Shown here: positions 8,308 through 19,469 of the stretch, in pieces
How positions within the stretch are numbered: the stretch's first letter is position 1
Layout: each line of letters begins with the position of its first letter
Assembly (NCBI RefSeq): GCF_033783015.1
Contig: NZ_CP123907.1
Location: 1,736,001-1,800,000 of the forward strand
Direction of reading: 5' to 3'
From: Corynebacterium sp. 21KM1197
Lineage (GTDB): Bacteria; Actinomycetota; Actinomycetes; Mycobacteriales; Mycobacteriaceae
Length of the DNA: 64,000 bases
Translations under genes and position numbers: made by a program
Notes under the pieces: model-generated
Told to the model about the DNA's origin: nothing
The model's database searches: none
The model's input: the letters and a program-made list of their open reading frames with translations, nothing else

Positions 8308-11300
8308 TTAACCTCGCCGGCGCGTAGCGCGGCGACGCCCACGGCGTCGGGAAGCCACGGAATCGGCAGACTCCGGCTCCCGGCGCACAATCTCCGGCTT
8401 GCGACGCACCGCCGCCGAGGCCTCGGCTGCCTCCTTAGCCGCTCCTCGGCGCACCACACGGCGGCGGTGGCGGCGTCGAATAGCGCTTTCCTCCTCCTGC
8501 TGCTGCTTGGCGGTGAAATCCTCCGGCTGGGGGCGGTGATCAGAGCGGGAATTGCCGCGCGTGCGGCGCTGGCGGCGCGGGGAGGCCTCGAACTCCGCCA
8601 CGGCCTGCTCATAGTGCGCGCCGTTGGGCTCGTGCGGATCGAGTTCATCGGCGGTTTCCACCGCCGCCGCGGCGATCTTTTCCACCTCGGACATCTCGCC
8701 CGGCTCGGCCACCACCACGGCGGAGGCCAGTTCCTCGATGGAACGCTGCGGCTCCTTCGGCGCGGAACCCCCAGAAACCGCCGACGCTTCGGAAACCGCA
8801 GAAACCGGGGACTGCTCCTGAGCGGACTTCTTGGCGCTCTTGCGCTTGCGATCCGCCTCGGCGTACTTCTCTGCCTTCTCCCCCGCGCCGTGCTCCACAG
8901 GGTCCTCGTGCACCAGGATTCCGCGCCCCTCGCAGGTGGGACACTCGGTGGAGAACGTTTCCAGCAGGCCGGTGCCCAGGCGCTTGCGGGTGAGCTGCAC
9001 CAGCCCCAGGGAGGTGACCTCGGAAACCTGGTGACGGGTGCGATCCCGGCCCAGGGCTTCCTTGAGGCGGCGCAACACCAGGTCACGGTTCTCTGGGAGC
9101 ACCATGTCGATGAAGTCGATCACGATCATGCCGCCCAGATCGCGCAGGCGCAGTTGGCGCACGATCTCCTCGGCGGCCTCAAGGTTATTGCGGGTAACCG
9201 TCTCCTCCAGGTTGCCCCCGGAGCCGGTGAAGCGCCCGGTGTTCACGTCAATCACCGTCATCGCCTCGGTGCGATCAATCACCAGGGAACCGCCCGAGGG
9301 CAGCCACACCATGCGGGCCAGCGCCTTGTGCAACTGCTCGTCCACGCGGTACGTCTCAAAGGCATCCACGCCGCCATGCTCCGCACGCTCGTAGTACGTG
9401 AGGCGATCCTCCAGATCCGGGGCCACCGAATGTACGTAGGCGTGCACCACGTTCCACGCGCGGCGCCCCTCCACCACCAGGGAGCCGAAGTCCTCATTGA
9501 AGAGGTCGCGCACCACCTTAACCAGCATGTCCGGCTCCTCGTAGAGGGTCACCGGGGTGGCTCCACGCGATCCCTTCTCCTCCTCGGCCCGAGCCTGAAT
9601 GTCCTCCCACAGATCGTGGAGGCGGCGGACGTCGGCGGCAATGGCCTCCTCCGAAACACCCTCGGCGGCGGTGCGGATAATCGCGCCGCCCTGGTTGGGC
9701 ACCACTTCCTTCAGAATGTCCTTGAGGCGCTTGCGCTCCGGGCCGGGAAGTTTGCGCGAGATACCCGCGCTGCGTCCACCGGGCACGTACACCAGGAAAC
9801 GCCCAGCCAGGGAAATCTGCGTGGTCAGCCGCGCACCCTTGTGCCCCACCGGGTCCTTGGTCACCTGCACCAACACCTGATCGCCCGCGCGCAGCGCCTG
9901 CTCGATCTTGCGGGAACGCCCGCCCAGGCCTGCGGCCTTCCAATCCACCTCACCGGCATAGAGCACCCCGTTGCGCCCCTTGCCAATATCAATGAACGCC
10001 GCCTCCATCGAGGGCAGCACGTTTTGCACCCGGCCCAGATAGATATTGCCGATCATGGAGGTCTGCTGATCCGAGGTGACAAAGTGCTCCACCAGCAGAT
10101 CGTCTTCCAGCACGCCCACCTGCGTGACCACGCCGTGATGATCCTGCCGATCGCGCTCGCGCACCACCATCGTGCGCGCCACGGATTCCCGGCGCGCCAG
10201 GAACTCCGCCTGGGAGATCACGTGGCGCTTCCGGCGCGCCTCGTCGCTACGCTCGCTGCGCCGACGCCGCTGCGCCTCCAACCGGGTGGAGCCCTTGAGC
10301 GCCACCGGCTCCTGAATCTCCTCAGCCTCGGGCTCCTCCGCTTCCTCTTGCGGATCCGGGTCCTGGCTAGCCTCCTGCTCGCCACGTCCACGGCGGGTGC
10401 CCCGGCGTCCACGTCGGCGCTTGGTGCTTTCCGACGCCCCCTTCTCCTCCTCCGGCTGGGTTTCTTCCGGTTGCTGGGGTTCCTCCTCGGCCTCGGGTTC
10501 CGGTGCTGGCTCCGCCTGGGCGGTGCTCGTGCGCCGGGTCACGCGGCGGTGCCGACGCCGCGAACGTCCTGCGGAGTGCTCTTCCTCCGGCTGTTCTTGT
10601 TGCTCTGCTTGTTCTGTCTGTTCCTCGGGAGCCTCTTGCTCCGTATTCGGCTCTTCTTCCGGTTCCGCCTCGGGAGCCCTCTTGGCGGTCTTTTTGGTGG
10701 CCCTGCGAGAGCGCTCACGCTTGGCAGCCTTGGGCTTCTCCGGTTCCTCGTCCTCTTGTTTCGGCTCTTGTTCTGGCTCTACCTCGGCCTCTACCGGGGT
10801 GTTTTCTTCCTGTTCTTCCTCGGAAACCGGCTGCGCGTCCGCCTCATTTTCCTCGGCCGCGCGCTCCTTCTCCTGAGCCACCTCAGCCTGAGCCACCTGC
10901 TCAGAAAGGTCCTTTTCTACCTTCTCCTCAATCTGGTGGATCTCATTGGCCACGTTCTTTTCCACGCGGTGCCGGATCTTTTCCTCCGATTCCGCAGGCT
11001 GCTCGGCGTCCTTGTCCTTGTTGTCCTTGTCCTTCTTGGCCCTCTTGCTCGGCTTGCCCTCCGGCTCAGCCTTTGCGGTGGACTCGGCGGGCCGCTCCGC
11101 CTTGTCCTTGCGCTTATCCCCCGTATCCGCCGCACCGGCCAGGTGATCCAGCAGCGCAGTGACTTCCTCCGGGCTCAACGTGGACTGCGCCACCTTGTTC
11201 CACCCCAGGCCCTTCAGCGCCCCCACCAGTTCCTTGGAGGTTCCCCCCATCATCTTCGCCAGGGCGTGCACCCTGGTCTTTGCCCCGAGCTGACTGCGAT

Positions 11301-11364
11301 CAAAGCCCTTGGCCGATTCCGCCAGTGTGGACTCGGCGGCCTTCTTCTTCCGGCTTTCTGCCAC
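8308..11364 (-). CDS. rne: Ribonuclease E/G family endoribonuclease
   Basis: Endonuclease for mRNA decay and rRNA/tRNA maturation. 1018 residues from GTG 11364. N-terminal 30-60 (RVHALAKMMGGTSKELVGALKGLGW) looks like the small IF2 N-terminal helix-turn module. A long, mostly acidic Glu/Pro/Lys-rich disordered region runs to about 370, then YLGRVQNVLPSMEAAFIDIGKGRNGVL (S1 RNA-binding, from about 437), the DNase I-like catalytic core with MTVIDVNTGRFTG (about 705) and GGMIVIDFIDM (metal-binding Asp residues), the zinc-link CPTCEGRG (about 806) and a basic Arg-rich tail. Upstream of rplU on the same strand; ndk, folC and valS lie further upstream, as in mycobacteria. Confidence 0.97.
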   Translation of the reverse strand: MAESRKKKAAESTLAESAKGFDRSQLGAKTRVHALAKMMGGTSKELVGALKGLGWNKVAQSTLSPEEVTALLDHLAGAADTGDKRKDKAERPAESTAKAEPEGKPSKRAKKDKDNKDKDAEQPAESEEKIRHRVEKNVANEIHQIEEKVEKDLSEQVAQAEVAQEKERAAEENEADAQPVSEEEQEENTPVEAEVEPEQEPKQEDEEPEKPKAAKRERSRRATKKTAKRAPEAEPEEEPNTEQEAPEEQTEQAEQQEQPEEEHSAGRSRRRHRRVTRRTSTAQAEPAPEPEAEEEPQQPEETQPEEEKGASESTKRRRGRRGTRRGRGEQEASQDPDPQEEAEEPEAEEIQEPVALKGSTRLEAQRRRRSERSDEARRKRHVISQAEFLARRESVARTMVVRERDRQDHHGVVTQVGVLEDDLLVEHFVTSDQQTSMIGNIYLGRVQNVLPSMEAAFIDIGKGRNGVLYAGEVDWKAAGLGGRSRKIEQALRAGDQVLVQVTKDPVGHKGARLTTQISLAGRFLVYVPGGRSAGISRKLPGPERKRLKDILKEVVPNQGGAIIRTAAEGVSEEAIAADVRRLHDLWEDIQARAEEEKGSRGATPVTLYEEPDMLVKVVRDLFNEDFGSLVVEGRRAWNVVHAYVHSVAPDLEDRLTYYERAEHGGVDAFETYRVDEQLHKALARMVWLPSGGSLVIDRTEAMTVIDVNTGRFTGSGGNLEETVTRNNLEAAEEIVRQLRLRDLGGMIVIDFIDMVLPENRDLVLRRLKEALGRDRTRHQVSEVTSLGLVQLTRKRLGTGLLETFSTECPTCEGRGILVHEDPVEHGAGEKAEKYAEADRKRKSAKKSAQEQSPVSAVSEASAVSGGSAPKEPQRSIEELASAVVVAEPGEMSEVEKIAAAAVETADELDPHEPNGAHYEQAVAEFEASPRRQRRTRGNSRSDHRPQPEDFTAKQQQEEESAIRRRHRRRVVRRGAAKEAAEASAAVRRKPEIVRREPESADSVASRRRGRRRATRRRG

Positions 11365-11507
11365 GTTTATTCACTCCTTGAAGTTATAAGTCTCCCCGGG
11401 CGCTGAGCCCCCCCTCCTCGTTCTCATTGAAACGAAAGGTCAGGGACATACCGCCGCCACACGGGGTTGGTAAGCATTCTCCCCCATCTTTGCATACCCT
11501 GAGTGCT

Positions 11508-12215
11508 ATGACACTCACACGCGCTTTCGACCGTCTCGCCCTCCCGTGGTCGCTCTCGATCCTTCTCGGAGTAGGAATGGGCATTGGTAGTTTTCTCAGC
11601 ATCATAGACCAAGAATTCTGGGCGTTAATCCTCTACGCCATCATCCTCATCTATTTTGTGTTGTCCACCAGCCGCTTGCCTATTAACTCCTCGGATAATT
11701 GGGATCACCGAGAAATATATTCTAGTGACAAGTCGTGGCTTCCATTAGCTGTCATACTAGTCTGGTCGTCTATCTCAACCTGGCTTGGCAGCAGCATCAT
11801 GATCGGTCTGATCGCTGCGCTTTTTGTTTCCATCTTTTTCACCCTCCTCAATCGTTACTCCCACCGCCTTGTGGCCCACAACGGCCGTAAGCACGCCCGC
11901 GAGGTATTAGAAAAGGAAATAGAGGTCAGCGAGGAACAGATCAAGGCCTCCCAGCAGCACCGCGAACTCCTATCCACGCTCTACACCCTCGGCGCGGTAG
12001 AGGGTGTCCGGGTACGCACCCGCCTGGTAGCCCATGCTTTAAATACCAACGCCACGATGGTCCTACGCACCGCCCGGGAGCCCCAGGCTGCGGGGCTGCT
12101 CTATACCAGCGCCGTGGACGCCGGAAACGATGAGGAAAAGATTTTCATGGCGCTCACCGCCGAGGGGGTTCACGCCCTTTCCCGCGCCACCCAGGCCACG
12201 CCCCAGCGTGCCTAA
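11508..12215 (+). CDS. Membrane protein with a winged-helix-like C-terminal domain
   Basis: 235 residues from ATG 11508 (MTLTRAFDRLALPW). Two hydrophobic hairpins, roughly four membrane segments, occupy residues 12-60 and 80-125. A charged helix (KHAREVLEKEIEVSEEQIKASQQH) links them to a soluble C-terminal part, LLSTLYTLGAVEGVRVRTRLVAHALNTN... ending ALTAEGVHALSRA. The last part has the spacing of MarR/ArsR-like winged helices (helix-turn-helix, then ALT.EG), so a membrane-tethered regulator is possible, but this is inference. The membrane part is less GC-rich than its neighbours. It lies between divergent rne and convergent ndk. Family not recognised. Confidence 0.7.
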   Translation: MTLTRAFDRLALPWSLSILLGVGMGIGSFLSIIDQEFWALILYAIILIYFVLSTSRLPINSSDNWDHREIYSSDKSWLPLAVILVWSSISTWLGSSIMIGLIAALFVSIFFTLLNRYSHRLVAHNGRKHAREVLEKEIEVSEEQIKASQQHRELLSTLYTLGAVEGVRVRTRLVAHALNTNATMVLRTAREPQAAGLLYTSAVDAGNDEEKIFMALTAEGVHALSRATQATPQRA

Positions 12216-12267
12216 CCTCCTGCCCCTGCACAATGCCACGGTAGGGCAGGGCGTCGATAAGCAAAAG

Positions 12268-12295
12268 AAAAGCCGGAGCACACGCCCCGGCTTTT
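12268..12295. terminator. Bidirectional terminator between the membrane gene and ndk
   Basis: AAAAGCCGG (12268-12276) pairs perfectly with CCGGCTTTT (12287-12295); A-tract and T-tract flanks let it work on both strands between converging genes. Confidence 0.85.
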
Positions 12296-12306
12296 CTCCT
12301 ACCCCT

Positions 12307-12717
12307 TTACAGGTTGGGGAACCAAATGCCGATCTCGCGCTCGGCGGACTCGGGGGAATCGGAACCGTGCACCACGTTCTCCGCCACGGAAAGGCCAAAG
12401 TCACCGCGAATGGTGCCGGGGGTGGCCTTGGAAACCGGGTCGGTGCCGCCGGCGAGCTGGCGCCATGCCTCGATGGCACGCTCGCCCTCCACCACGCCCG
12501 CGATCAGCGGCGCGGAGGTGATGAAGTCCACCAGTTCCCCAAAGAAGGGCTTGTCCTGGTGCTCGGCGTAGTGCTTCTCGGCGGTCTCGCGGTCAGCCAC
12601 GCGCAGGTCAAGGGCGGTGAACTTCAGGCCCTTGGCCTCAATGCGGGAGAGAATGTTGCCCACCACGCCGCGAGCCACGCCGTCCGGCTTAATCAGAATC
12701 AAAGTGCGTTCAGTCAT
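12307..12717 (-). CDS. ndk: Nucleoside diphosphate kinase
   Basis: Transfers the gamma phosphate between NTPs and NDPs through a phospho-histidine. 136 residues from ATG 12717 ([17 protein letters not shown]). The active-site His is in [16 protein letters not shown], with the usual GTIRGDFG and [10 protein letters not shown] patterns. Length is normal. It sits between DUF4233/folC and rne, the same order as Rv2447c-Rv2444c in Mycobacterium tuberculosis. Confidence 0.98.
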   Translation of the reverse strand: MTERTLILIKPDGVARGVVGNILSRIEAKGLKFTALDLRVADRETAEKHYAEHQDKPFFGELVDFITSAPLIAGVVEGERAIEAWRQLAGGTDPVSKATPGTIRGDFGLSVAENVVHGSDSPESAEREIGIWFPNL

Positions 12718-12794
12718 GCCCGTTACTGTACCGGACTCCTATCCCCCGAGCAGGCCCCGCCCCACACCCTCATTCGGGGGCAGGAGCCCACGGC

Positions 12795-13238
12795 CTACAT
12801 GTGCTGGGTGGTGAGCAGGCCGCGCTTCATGCGGGCGATCAGACTGGACCGCAGGTGCAGCACATACCACCACACCGCAATGAACACGCAGGCCACAATG
12901 CCCAGGGAGGGGTGGAAGAAGAATCCACCCAGGGCCACTACTTGCAGGGCGAGGTTCACGGGAATGGACCAGCGATACCGCTGGAGGAAGGACACGATGA
13001 GCATAATGGTGGCCATCGCGGTGACGTAGATGGCGGACACGGGCGTCCAATGGGCCCCGCCGTCCACCCGGGCGATCACGGTGAGCGCCAAGTAAAAGGT
13101 GATCGCCTCCATGCACATGGTGGCGGACATCACCCCCACGATTCCCTTCATAGGGTCCTTTTCCGGGGCGTGCCCCGGCCCCAGCGGGCCGTACTGAGAA
13201 TCCTGAGCCGATTCTTGCGGTTCCTGCGGTTGCGTCAT
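12795..13238 (-). CDS. DUF4233 family membrane protein
   Basis: 147 residues from ATG 13238 ([15 protein letters not shown]); the start overlaps the folC stop by 4 bases (ATGA), which supports it over a longer reading. After a polar N-terminus of about 35 residues come four hydrophobic segments (VMSATMCMEAITFYLALTVIA, AIYVTAMATIMLIVSFL, IPVNLALQVVALGGFFF, IVACVFIAVWWYVL). The family is recognised mainly by place: in mycobacteria a DUF4233 protein lies between folC and ndk. Function unknown. Confidence 0.88.
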   Translation of the reverse strand: MTQPQEPQESAQDSQYGPLGPGHAPEKDPMKGIVGVMSATMCMEAITFYLALTVIARVDGGAHWTPVSAIYVTAMATIMLIVSFLQRYRWSIPVNLALQVVALGGFFFHPSLGIVACVFIAVWWYVLHLRSSLIARMKRGLLTTQHM

Positions 13239-14710
13239 GCGGGGTCCTTTCCAAAGAGGGTGCGGGCTTCCCCGGCGGTGACCACCGATCCGGTGATAAT
13301 CAGCCCGGCTCCCGACTGCACCTCGGCCTCCTCCGCCAGTTCCACGGCCAGTTCCACCGCGCCCGGCAGGGTATCCATCACGTGTACGCGCTCCTCCCCA
13401 AAGATCTCGCGCGCGTACTCCGCCAGTTCCTCGGGTTCCAGGCAGCGGGGTGAGGAGTTCCGGGTGCACACCACCTCCGCCACGTGCGGTTCCAGTTCCC
13501 GCAGCACGCCGGGGGCGTCCTTATCCCCCAGCACCGCCACCACGCCGATGAGGCGCTCAAAGGTGAAGTCCCGGTCCAGGGCCCGCCCCAGGGCGCGCAT
13601 GCCGTGGGGATTGTGGGCGGAGTCGATAAAAGTGGTCGGGGCCGAGCGCACTCGTTCCAGGCGACCGGGCGAGGCCACCTCCGCGAAGCCACGGCGCACG
13701 GTGTCCTCGTCTAGTTGGCGGCCCGCACCCGCGCCAAAGAACGCCTCCACGGCCGCCAGGGCCACGGCGGCGTTGCGCGCCTGGTGCTCGCCGGAAAGCG
13801 GCAGGAAAATATCGGTGTACTCCCCACCCAGGCCCCGGATACTCAGGCGCTGCCCACCCACGGCCACCGTGGATTCCAGCACCCCAAACTCCACCCCGGC
13901 GCGCGCCACGGCGGCGTCCACCTCCACGGCGCGGCGCAGGATCACCTCGGCGGCCTCCGGCTCCTGCTCGGCCACGATCGCCACGTTATCCGGCGGGGTG
14001 AGCAAGTCATCCTTGTCCCAGCGCGAGGTGATGATCCCGGCCTTTTCCCCGGCGATCTCCGCCAGGGTGGAGCCCAAATAATCAGTGTGATCCAGGCCCA
14101 CGGGGGTCACCACGGCCACCTGCGCGCCGATCACGTTGGTGGCGTCCCAGCGCCCGCCCAGGCCCACCTCCACCACGGCCACGTCCACCGGGGCGTCGGC
14201 AAAGGCCACGAAGGCCATCGCGGTGAGCACCTCGAACTTGGACATGGGGGTGCCGTAGCGCTCGTCCACCATCGCCACGTAGGGCTCGATCTCCCGCCAG
14301 GTGCGCACGTAGTCGCTGGGGTGGATCGGCAGGCCGTCGATAGCAATGCGCTCGGTGACCAGTTGCAGATGCGGGGAGGTAGTGCGTCCGGTGCGGCGAT
14401 GGAAGGCACGCAGCAGGGATTCGATCATGCGCACGGTGGAGGTCTTGCCGTTGGTGCCCGCCACGTGAATGGCGGGGTACGTCCGCTGGGGGGTGCCCAG
14501 CAGATCCATCAGGGCCTCCATACGCTCGGTGCTGGGGTCGATCTTGGTTTCCGGCCAGCGCTGATCCAGTTCCGCCTCCACCTCAGCGAGGGCGCGCAGA
14601 TCCTCCGGGGTGATCGGGCGGGCCTGCGGTTCCTCGGGCTTATCCCCAGCCATGTCAATGGGCAGGGTCAGGCCCGTCTCATCCAGGTGAACGCCGCTTC
14701 CCTCGCTCAC
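13235..14710 (-). CDS. folC: Bifunctional folylpolyglutamate/dihydrofolate synthase
   Basis: Mur-ligase-type enzyme that adds glutamate to dihydropteroate and folates. 491 residues from GTG 14710, which overlaps the valS stop by 4 bases (GTGA), indicating translational coupling. ATP-binding P-loop [20 protein letters not shown] (about 80-99), [15 protein letters not shown], and the carbamylated-Lys region [17 protein letters not shown] are visible, as are the C-terminal ligase patterns ([23 protein letters not shown]). The N-terminal 30 residues are an extension not needed for the fold. Confidence 0.97.
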   Translation of the reverse strand: MSEGSGVHLDETGLTLPIDMAGDKPEEPQARPITPEDLRALAEVEAELDQRWPETKIDPSTERMEALMDLLGTPQRTYPAIHVAGTNGKTSTVRMIESLLRAFHRRTGRTTSPHLQLVTERIAIDGLPIHPSDYVRTWREIEPYVAMVDERYGTPMSKFEVLTAMAFVAFADAPVDVAVVEVGLGGRWDATNVIGAQVAVVTPVGLDHTDYLGSTLAEIAGEKAGIITSRWDKDDLLTPPDNVAIVAEQEPEAAEVILRRAVEVDAAVARAGVEFGVLESTVAVGGQRLSIRGLGGEYTDIFLPLSGEHQARNAAVALAAVEAFFGAGAGRQLDEDTVRRGFAEVASPGRLERVRSAPTTFIDSAHNPHGMRALGRALDRDFTFERLIGVVAVLGDKDAPGVLRELEPHVAEVVCTRNSSPRCLEPEELAEYAREIFGEERVHVMDTLPGAVELAVELAEEAEVQSGAGLIITGSVVTAGEARTLFGKDPA

Positions 14711-17328
14711 CGCAGCCCCTCCAGGCGCGCGGTGATCCGCTCCACCTCCTCGGTGGCAATCCGCTGACGCTCCTTGATCTTCTCCACCACCTCGGCCGGG
14801 GCCTTATCCACAAAGTTCGGGTTATTCAGCTTCTTGCCCGTGGTATCCAATTCCTTATTGGCCGCCGCGAGTTCCTTTTCCAGGCGCTTGCGCTCGGCCT
14901 CCTTGTCCACGGTGCCCGAGGTATCCAGGGCGATCTCCACCGTGGCCTGGGAGAGCCGCACCTCGATGCTTGCCGACGCCGTGAATCCCTCCTCCGGGTA
15001 AGTGGCCCGCGCCATCGAGCGCACCAGTTCCTCCTGCCCGGTCAGATCAACGATGGAGCAATCAATGCGGGCCGGAACCGGCTGCGAGGGCTTCACCCCC
15101 TGATCCGAGCGGAAGCGGCGCAACTCCGTGATGAGTTTGATGGAATCCTCGATGCGGCGCGCGGCCACCTCATCGGGCTGCGCGCCCTCGTTGGTATCCG
15201 CGGCGGTGGGCCAGGGCGCGATCACGATGGATTCCTCCTCCGTGAGCGCCGTCCACAGCACCTCGGTGACAAAGGGCATGGCCGGGTGCAGCAGGCGCAG
15301 CACCACGTCCAGCACGCGCCCGAGCACGAAGCGGGTGGGCTCGGGTTCCTGGGTCTTGGCTATCTCCAGGTACCAGTCGCAGAACTCGTCCCAGGTGAAG
15401 TGGTACAACTCCTCGTTGGCCTTGGCGAACTGGTAGTCCTCCAGGTAGGCATCCACGCTGGTGCGCACCTGCTCCAGGCGATCGAGGATCCACCGATCGG
15501 CGTCCGTGAGTTCCTCGCGCACCACCGGCCCCACCTGCGCGCCCTTCATCAGGGCAAAGCGGGTGGCGTTAAAGAGTTTGGTGGCAAAGTTGCGGGAACT
15601 CTGCGCGTGATCCTCGCCCACCGGCAAATCCACACCGGGGTTCGCGCCGCGCGCCAGGGTAAAGCGCAGGGCGTCCGCGCCGAAGCGCTCCACCCATTCC
15701 ATCGGGTCGATGCCGTTACCCAGGGACTTGGACATCTTGCGGCCCTTTTCATCGCGCACCAGGCCGTGCAGGAAGAGGTCCTTGAACGGAACGGTGTTCT
15801 CCAGCTCCGGGGTGATGGTGGCGGCAAAGGTACCGAACATCATCATGCGCGCCACCCAGAAGAAAAGGATGTCATAGGCGGTGACCAGCACGGAGGTGGG
15901 ATAGAACTTGGCCAACTCCGGGGTGGATTCCGGCCAGCCCATCGTAGAAAACGGCCACAGCGCGGAACTGAACCAGGTATCCAGCACATCCGGGTCCTGC
16001 TCGTAGCCCGCCGGAGGCTCCTCGTCCGGGCCCACGCACACCACGTCGCCCTCGGGGCCGTACCAGATGGGAATGCGGTGACCCCACCACAGTTGGCGAG
16101 AAATGCACCAATCGTGCATGTCATCCACCCAGTCAAAGTAGCGCGGCTCCAGGGCGGCCGGGTGCAGGGTGGTATCGCCCTCCCTGATAGCATCGCCCGC
16201 CATCTGCGCCAGGCTCTCCACCTTCACCCACCATTGCAGGGAAAGGCGCGGCTCGATGGCCTCGCCGGAGCGCTCCGAGTGGCCCACGGAGTGCACGTAG
16301 GGGCGCACCTCCTTGACGATGCGCCCCTGCTCGCGCAGGGCCTCGCGCAGGGCCTCGCGGGCCTCCTCGCGGCTAAGCCCGTCGAAGCGGGTGCCGGTGC
16401 CCGCGATATAGCCGGACTCGTCCATGATGGTGGGCATGTCCAGGCCGTGACGCTGGCCCATCGCGTAATCGTTGGGATCGTGCGCCGGGGTAATCTTCAC
16501 CGCGCCGGTGCCAAACTCCGGGTCCACGTAACTGTCCGCGATGACCTTGATGCTCAGGTCCTCGCGGAAGGGGTGCGGGAGCACCTTGCCCACCATGTGT
16601 GCGTAGCGCTCGTCCTCGGGGTGGACGGCAATGGCGACGTCACCAAGCATGGTCTCCACGCGCGTGGTGGCCACCACCAGGGAATCCTCGCCATCGCCGT
16701 AGCGGAAGCTCACCAGCTCGCCCTCGACGTCCTTGTACACCACCTCGATGTCCGAGACTGCCGTGCGCAGCGCGGGCGACCAATTGACCAGGCGGTTGGC
16801 GCGGTAAATCAGGCCGCGATCAAAGAGTTCCTTAAATATGGTCTGCACGGCGCGCGAAAGCCCCTCGTCCAGGGTGAAGCGCTCGCGCGACCAATCCACG
16901 GAATCACCAATGGCGCGCATCTGATTTAGGATCGTGCCGCCATACTGCTTCTTCCATTCCCAAACCCGCTCCACGAACTCCTCGCGGCTGAGGTCATAGC
17001 GCGATATGCCCTCTTTTTCCTTGAGCTGCGCCTCCACCTTGGTCTGGGTGGCGATACCCGCGTGATCCATGCCCGGCAGCCACAGCACCTCGTAGCCCTG
17101 CATGCGCTTGCGGCGCACGATGGCGTCGATCAGCGTGTGATCCAGGGCGTGCCCCATGTGAAGCTGGCCGGTGACGTTGGGCGGCGGCAGCACCACGGAG
17201 AAAGCCGGCTTGGCGCTGGCGGGATCGGCCTGGAAGTATCCCCGATCTATCCAGCGCTGGTACAGCTCGGCCTCGACGGCGTGGGGGTCCCAACTCTTAG
17301 GCAGTTTCTCGGCGCGGTTCTCAATCAC
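14707..17328 (-). CDS. valS: Valyl-tRNA synthetase
   Basis: Class I synthetase charging tRNA-Val. 873 residues from ATG 17328 ([19 protein letters not shown]). The HIGH motif appears as [18 protein letters not shown] (about 48-65), KMSKS as [14 protein letters not shown]; the editing CP1 region lies between them, and the C-terminal 70 residues form the valyl coiled coil ([19 protein letters not shown] to the end). First gene of the valS-folC-DUF4233 chain with overlapping ends. Only 23 bases separate it from the mdh stop upstream. Confidence 0.98.
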   Translation of the reverse strand: MIENRAEKLPKSWDPHAVEAELYQRWIDRGYFQADPASAKPAFSVVLPPPNVTGQLHMGHALDHTLIDAIVRRKRMQGYEVLWLPGMDHAGIATQTKVEAQLKEKEGISRYDLSREEFVERVWEWKKQYGGTILNQMRAIGDSVDWSRERFTLDEGLSRAVQTIFKELFDRGLIYRANRLVNWSPALRTAVSDIEVVYKDVEGELVSFRYGDGEDSLVVATTRVETMLGDVAIAVHPEDERYAHMVGKVLPHPFREDLSIKVIADSYVDPEFGTGAVKITPAHDPNDYAMGQRHGLDMPTIMDESGYIAGTGTRFDGLSREEAREALREALREQGRIVKEVRPYVHSVGHSERSGEAIEPRLSLQWWVKVESLAQMAGDAIREGDTTLHPAALEPRYFDWVDDMHDWCISRQLWWGHRIPIWYGPEGDVVCVGPDEEPPAGYEQDPDVLDTWFSSALWPFSTMGWPESTPELAKFYPTSVLVTAYDILFFWVARMMMFGTFAATITPELENTVPFKDLFLHGLVRDEKGRKMSKSLGNGIDPMEWVERFGADALRFTLARGANPGVDLPVGEDHAQSSRNFATKLFNATRFALMKGAQVGPVVREELTDADRWILDRLEQVRTSVDAYLEDYQFAKANEELYHFTWDEFCDWYLEIAKTQEPEPTRFVLGRVLDVVLRLLHPAMPFVTEVLWTALTEEESIVIAPWPTAADTNEGAQPDEVAARRIEDSIKLITELRRFRSDQGVKPSQPVPARIDCSIVDLTGQEELVRSMARATYPEEGFTASASIEVRLSQATVEIALDTSGTVDKEAERKRLEKELAAANKELDTTGKKLNNPNFVDKAPAEVVEKIKERQRIATEEVERITARLEGLR

Positions 17329-17351
17329 GCCGCCTATCTTAGCGCCCCCGG

Positions 17352-18479
<1,128 letters not shown>

Positions 18480-18649
18480 TCACCTGGACGTTCATGTGTC
18501 TTTGCCGCGCCGCGATCACCCCCTCTCCGAGCGGCGTCGTACTCTAAGTAATGATATTTTCGCGAGCGGCCCGCGCCTCACCGCACCGGGCTACACCGGG
18601 CCGCACCGAAGCCACGTGAGCACACCAAAAACACCACGGAGGGAACCGA

Positions 18650-19381
18650 ATGGCGCGCGACGACCTCGACCTGGCACTCGACCCCCAATCTCCCGAGGCC
18701 CAGTCCATGGGCAAGGTCATTGACGTTGCGATGGAACGCTTCTGCGTCAAGCCTTTCTCCGACGCCAAACTAGATGCCATCGCCAAGGAAGCGGGGGTAT
18801 CCAAGCGGATGATTCATTACCACTTTGGTAATAAGAAGGGCCTGTACCAGGCCGTCCTCTCCCGGGCCATCGAACTCCTCCAGCCCCCCGCTCATCGCCT
18901 GGTCATTGATTCCGCCATTCCCGTGGACGGGATCCGCACCGTGGTGGACGCCATGTACGTGCAGATCACGCGGCACCCCGTGGCGGCGCACATGCTGCAC
19001 ATGGAATCCCTCCAGCACATCCTGCACCTCACGGAGATCGCCCCCCTGTTCAGCCAGGCCGAGGTGATTCTGCACCTGGACAAACTGCTCATGCTCGGTC
19101 AGGACGCCGGCGTATTCCGCCCCGGCATCTCCGCCTATGACGTGTTCTATATGGTCTCCGCGCTGTCCTGCTATCGCTCCCAGCAGCGCGACCTGGCCGT
19201 CAATATGTTCGGGATAGACCTCACCGATGAGGCCAACACCGAGGGCATACGCCGCATGACCATCGACACCGTCCTGGCCTTCCTCACCTCGAATATCCCC
19301 CACTCCGGGCACAACTCGTACCTAACTACCACGCAGTCCGTGGACGAGGAGCCGGAATCCGCGCAGGCTATTTACGAATAA
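18650..19381 (+). CDS. TetR family transcriptional regulator, divergent from mdh
   Basis: 243 residues from ATG 18650 with GGAGGGA eight bases upstream. The helix-turn-helix is DAIAKEAGVSKRMIHYHFGNKKGLYQAVLSRAI (about 43-75), preceded by an N-terminal arm of about 25 residues. The C-terminal ligand/dimer domain is unassigned. A TetR gene divergent from mdh also occurs in Corynebacterium glutamicum, so the pairing seems conserved. Target genes cannot be told from the sequence; mdh and itself are the obvious candidates. Confidence 0.92.
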   Translation: MARDDLDLALDPQSPEAQSMGKVIDVAMERFCVKPFSDAKLDAIAKEAGVSKRMIHYHFGNKKGLYQAVLSRAIELLQPPAHRLVIDSAIPVDGIRTVVDAMYVQITRHPVAAHMLHMESLQHILHLTEIAPLFSQAEVILHLDKLLMLGQDAGVFRPGISAYDVFYMVSALSCYRSQQRDLAVNMFGIDLTDEANTEGIRRMTIDTVLAFLTSNIPHSGHNSYLTTTQSVDEEPESAQAIYE

Positions 19382-19397
19382 CCCCAAAAACCGGCGA

Positions 19398-19416
19398 GGG
19401 CGGCCTTCCGCCGCCC
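19398..19416. terminator. GC hairpin between the TetR gene and clpX
   Basis: GGGCGGC (19398-19404) and GCCGCCC (19410-19416) form a perfect 7-bp stem with a CTTCC loop in the gap between converging genes. No T-tract follows, so termination strength is doubtful. Confidence 0.5.
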
Positions 19417-19469
19417 ATTCCCCTGCCCGGCCTCTCGGACCTCTCAGCCCCTTAGACCGCCCGGCCCGT

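Noticed and set aside
8209-11406. Long open frame (over 1000 codons) opposite rne
   Set aside because: It is the antisense of the Glu/Lys-rich rne gene in GC-rich DNA, translates into Leu/Arg/His-rich nonsense and has no family features.
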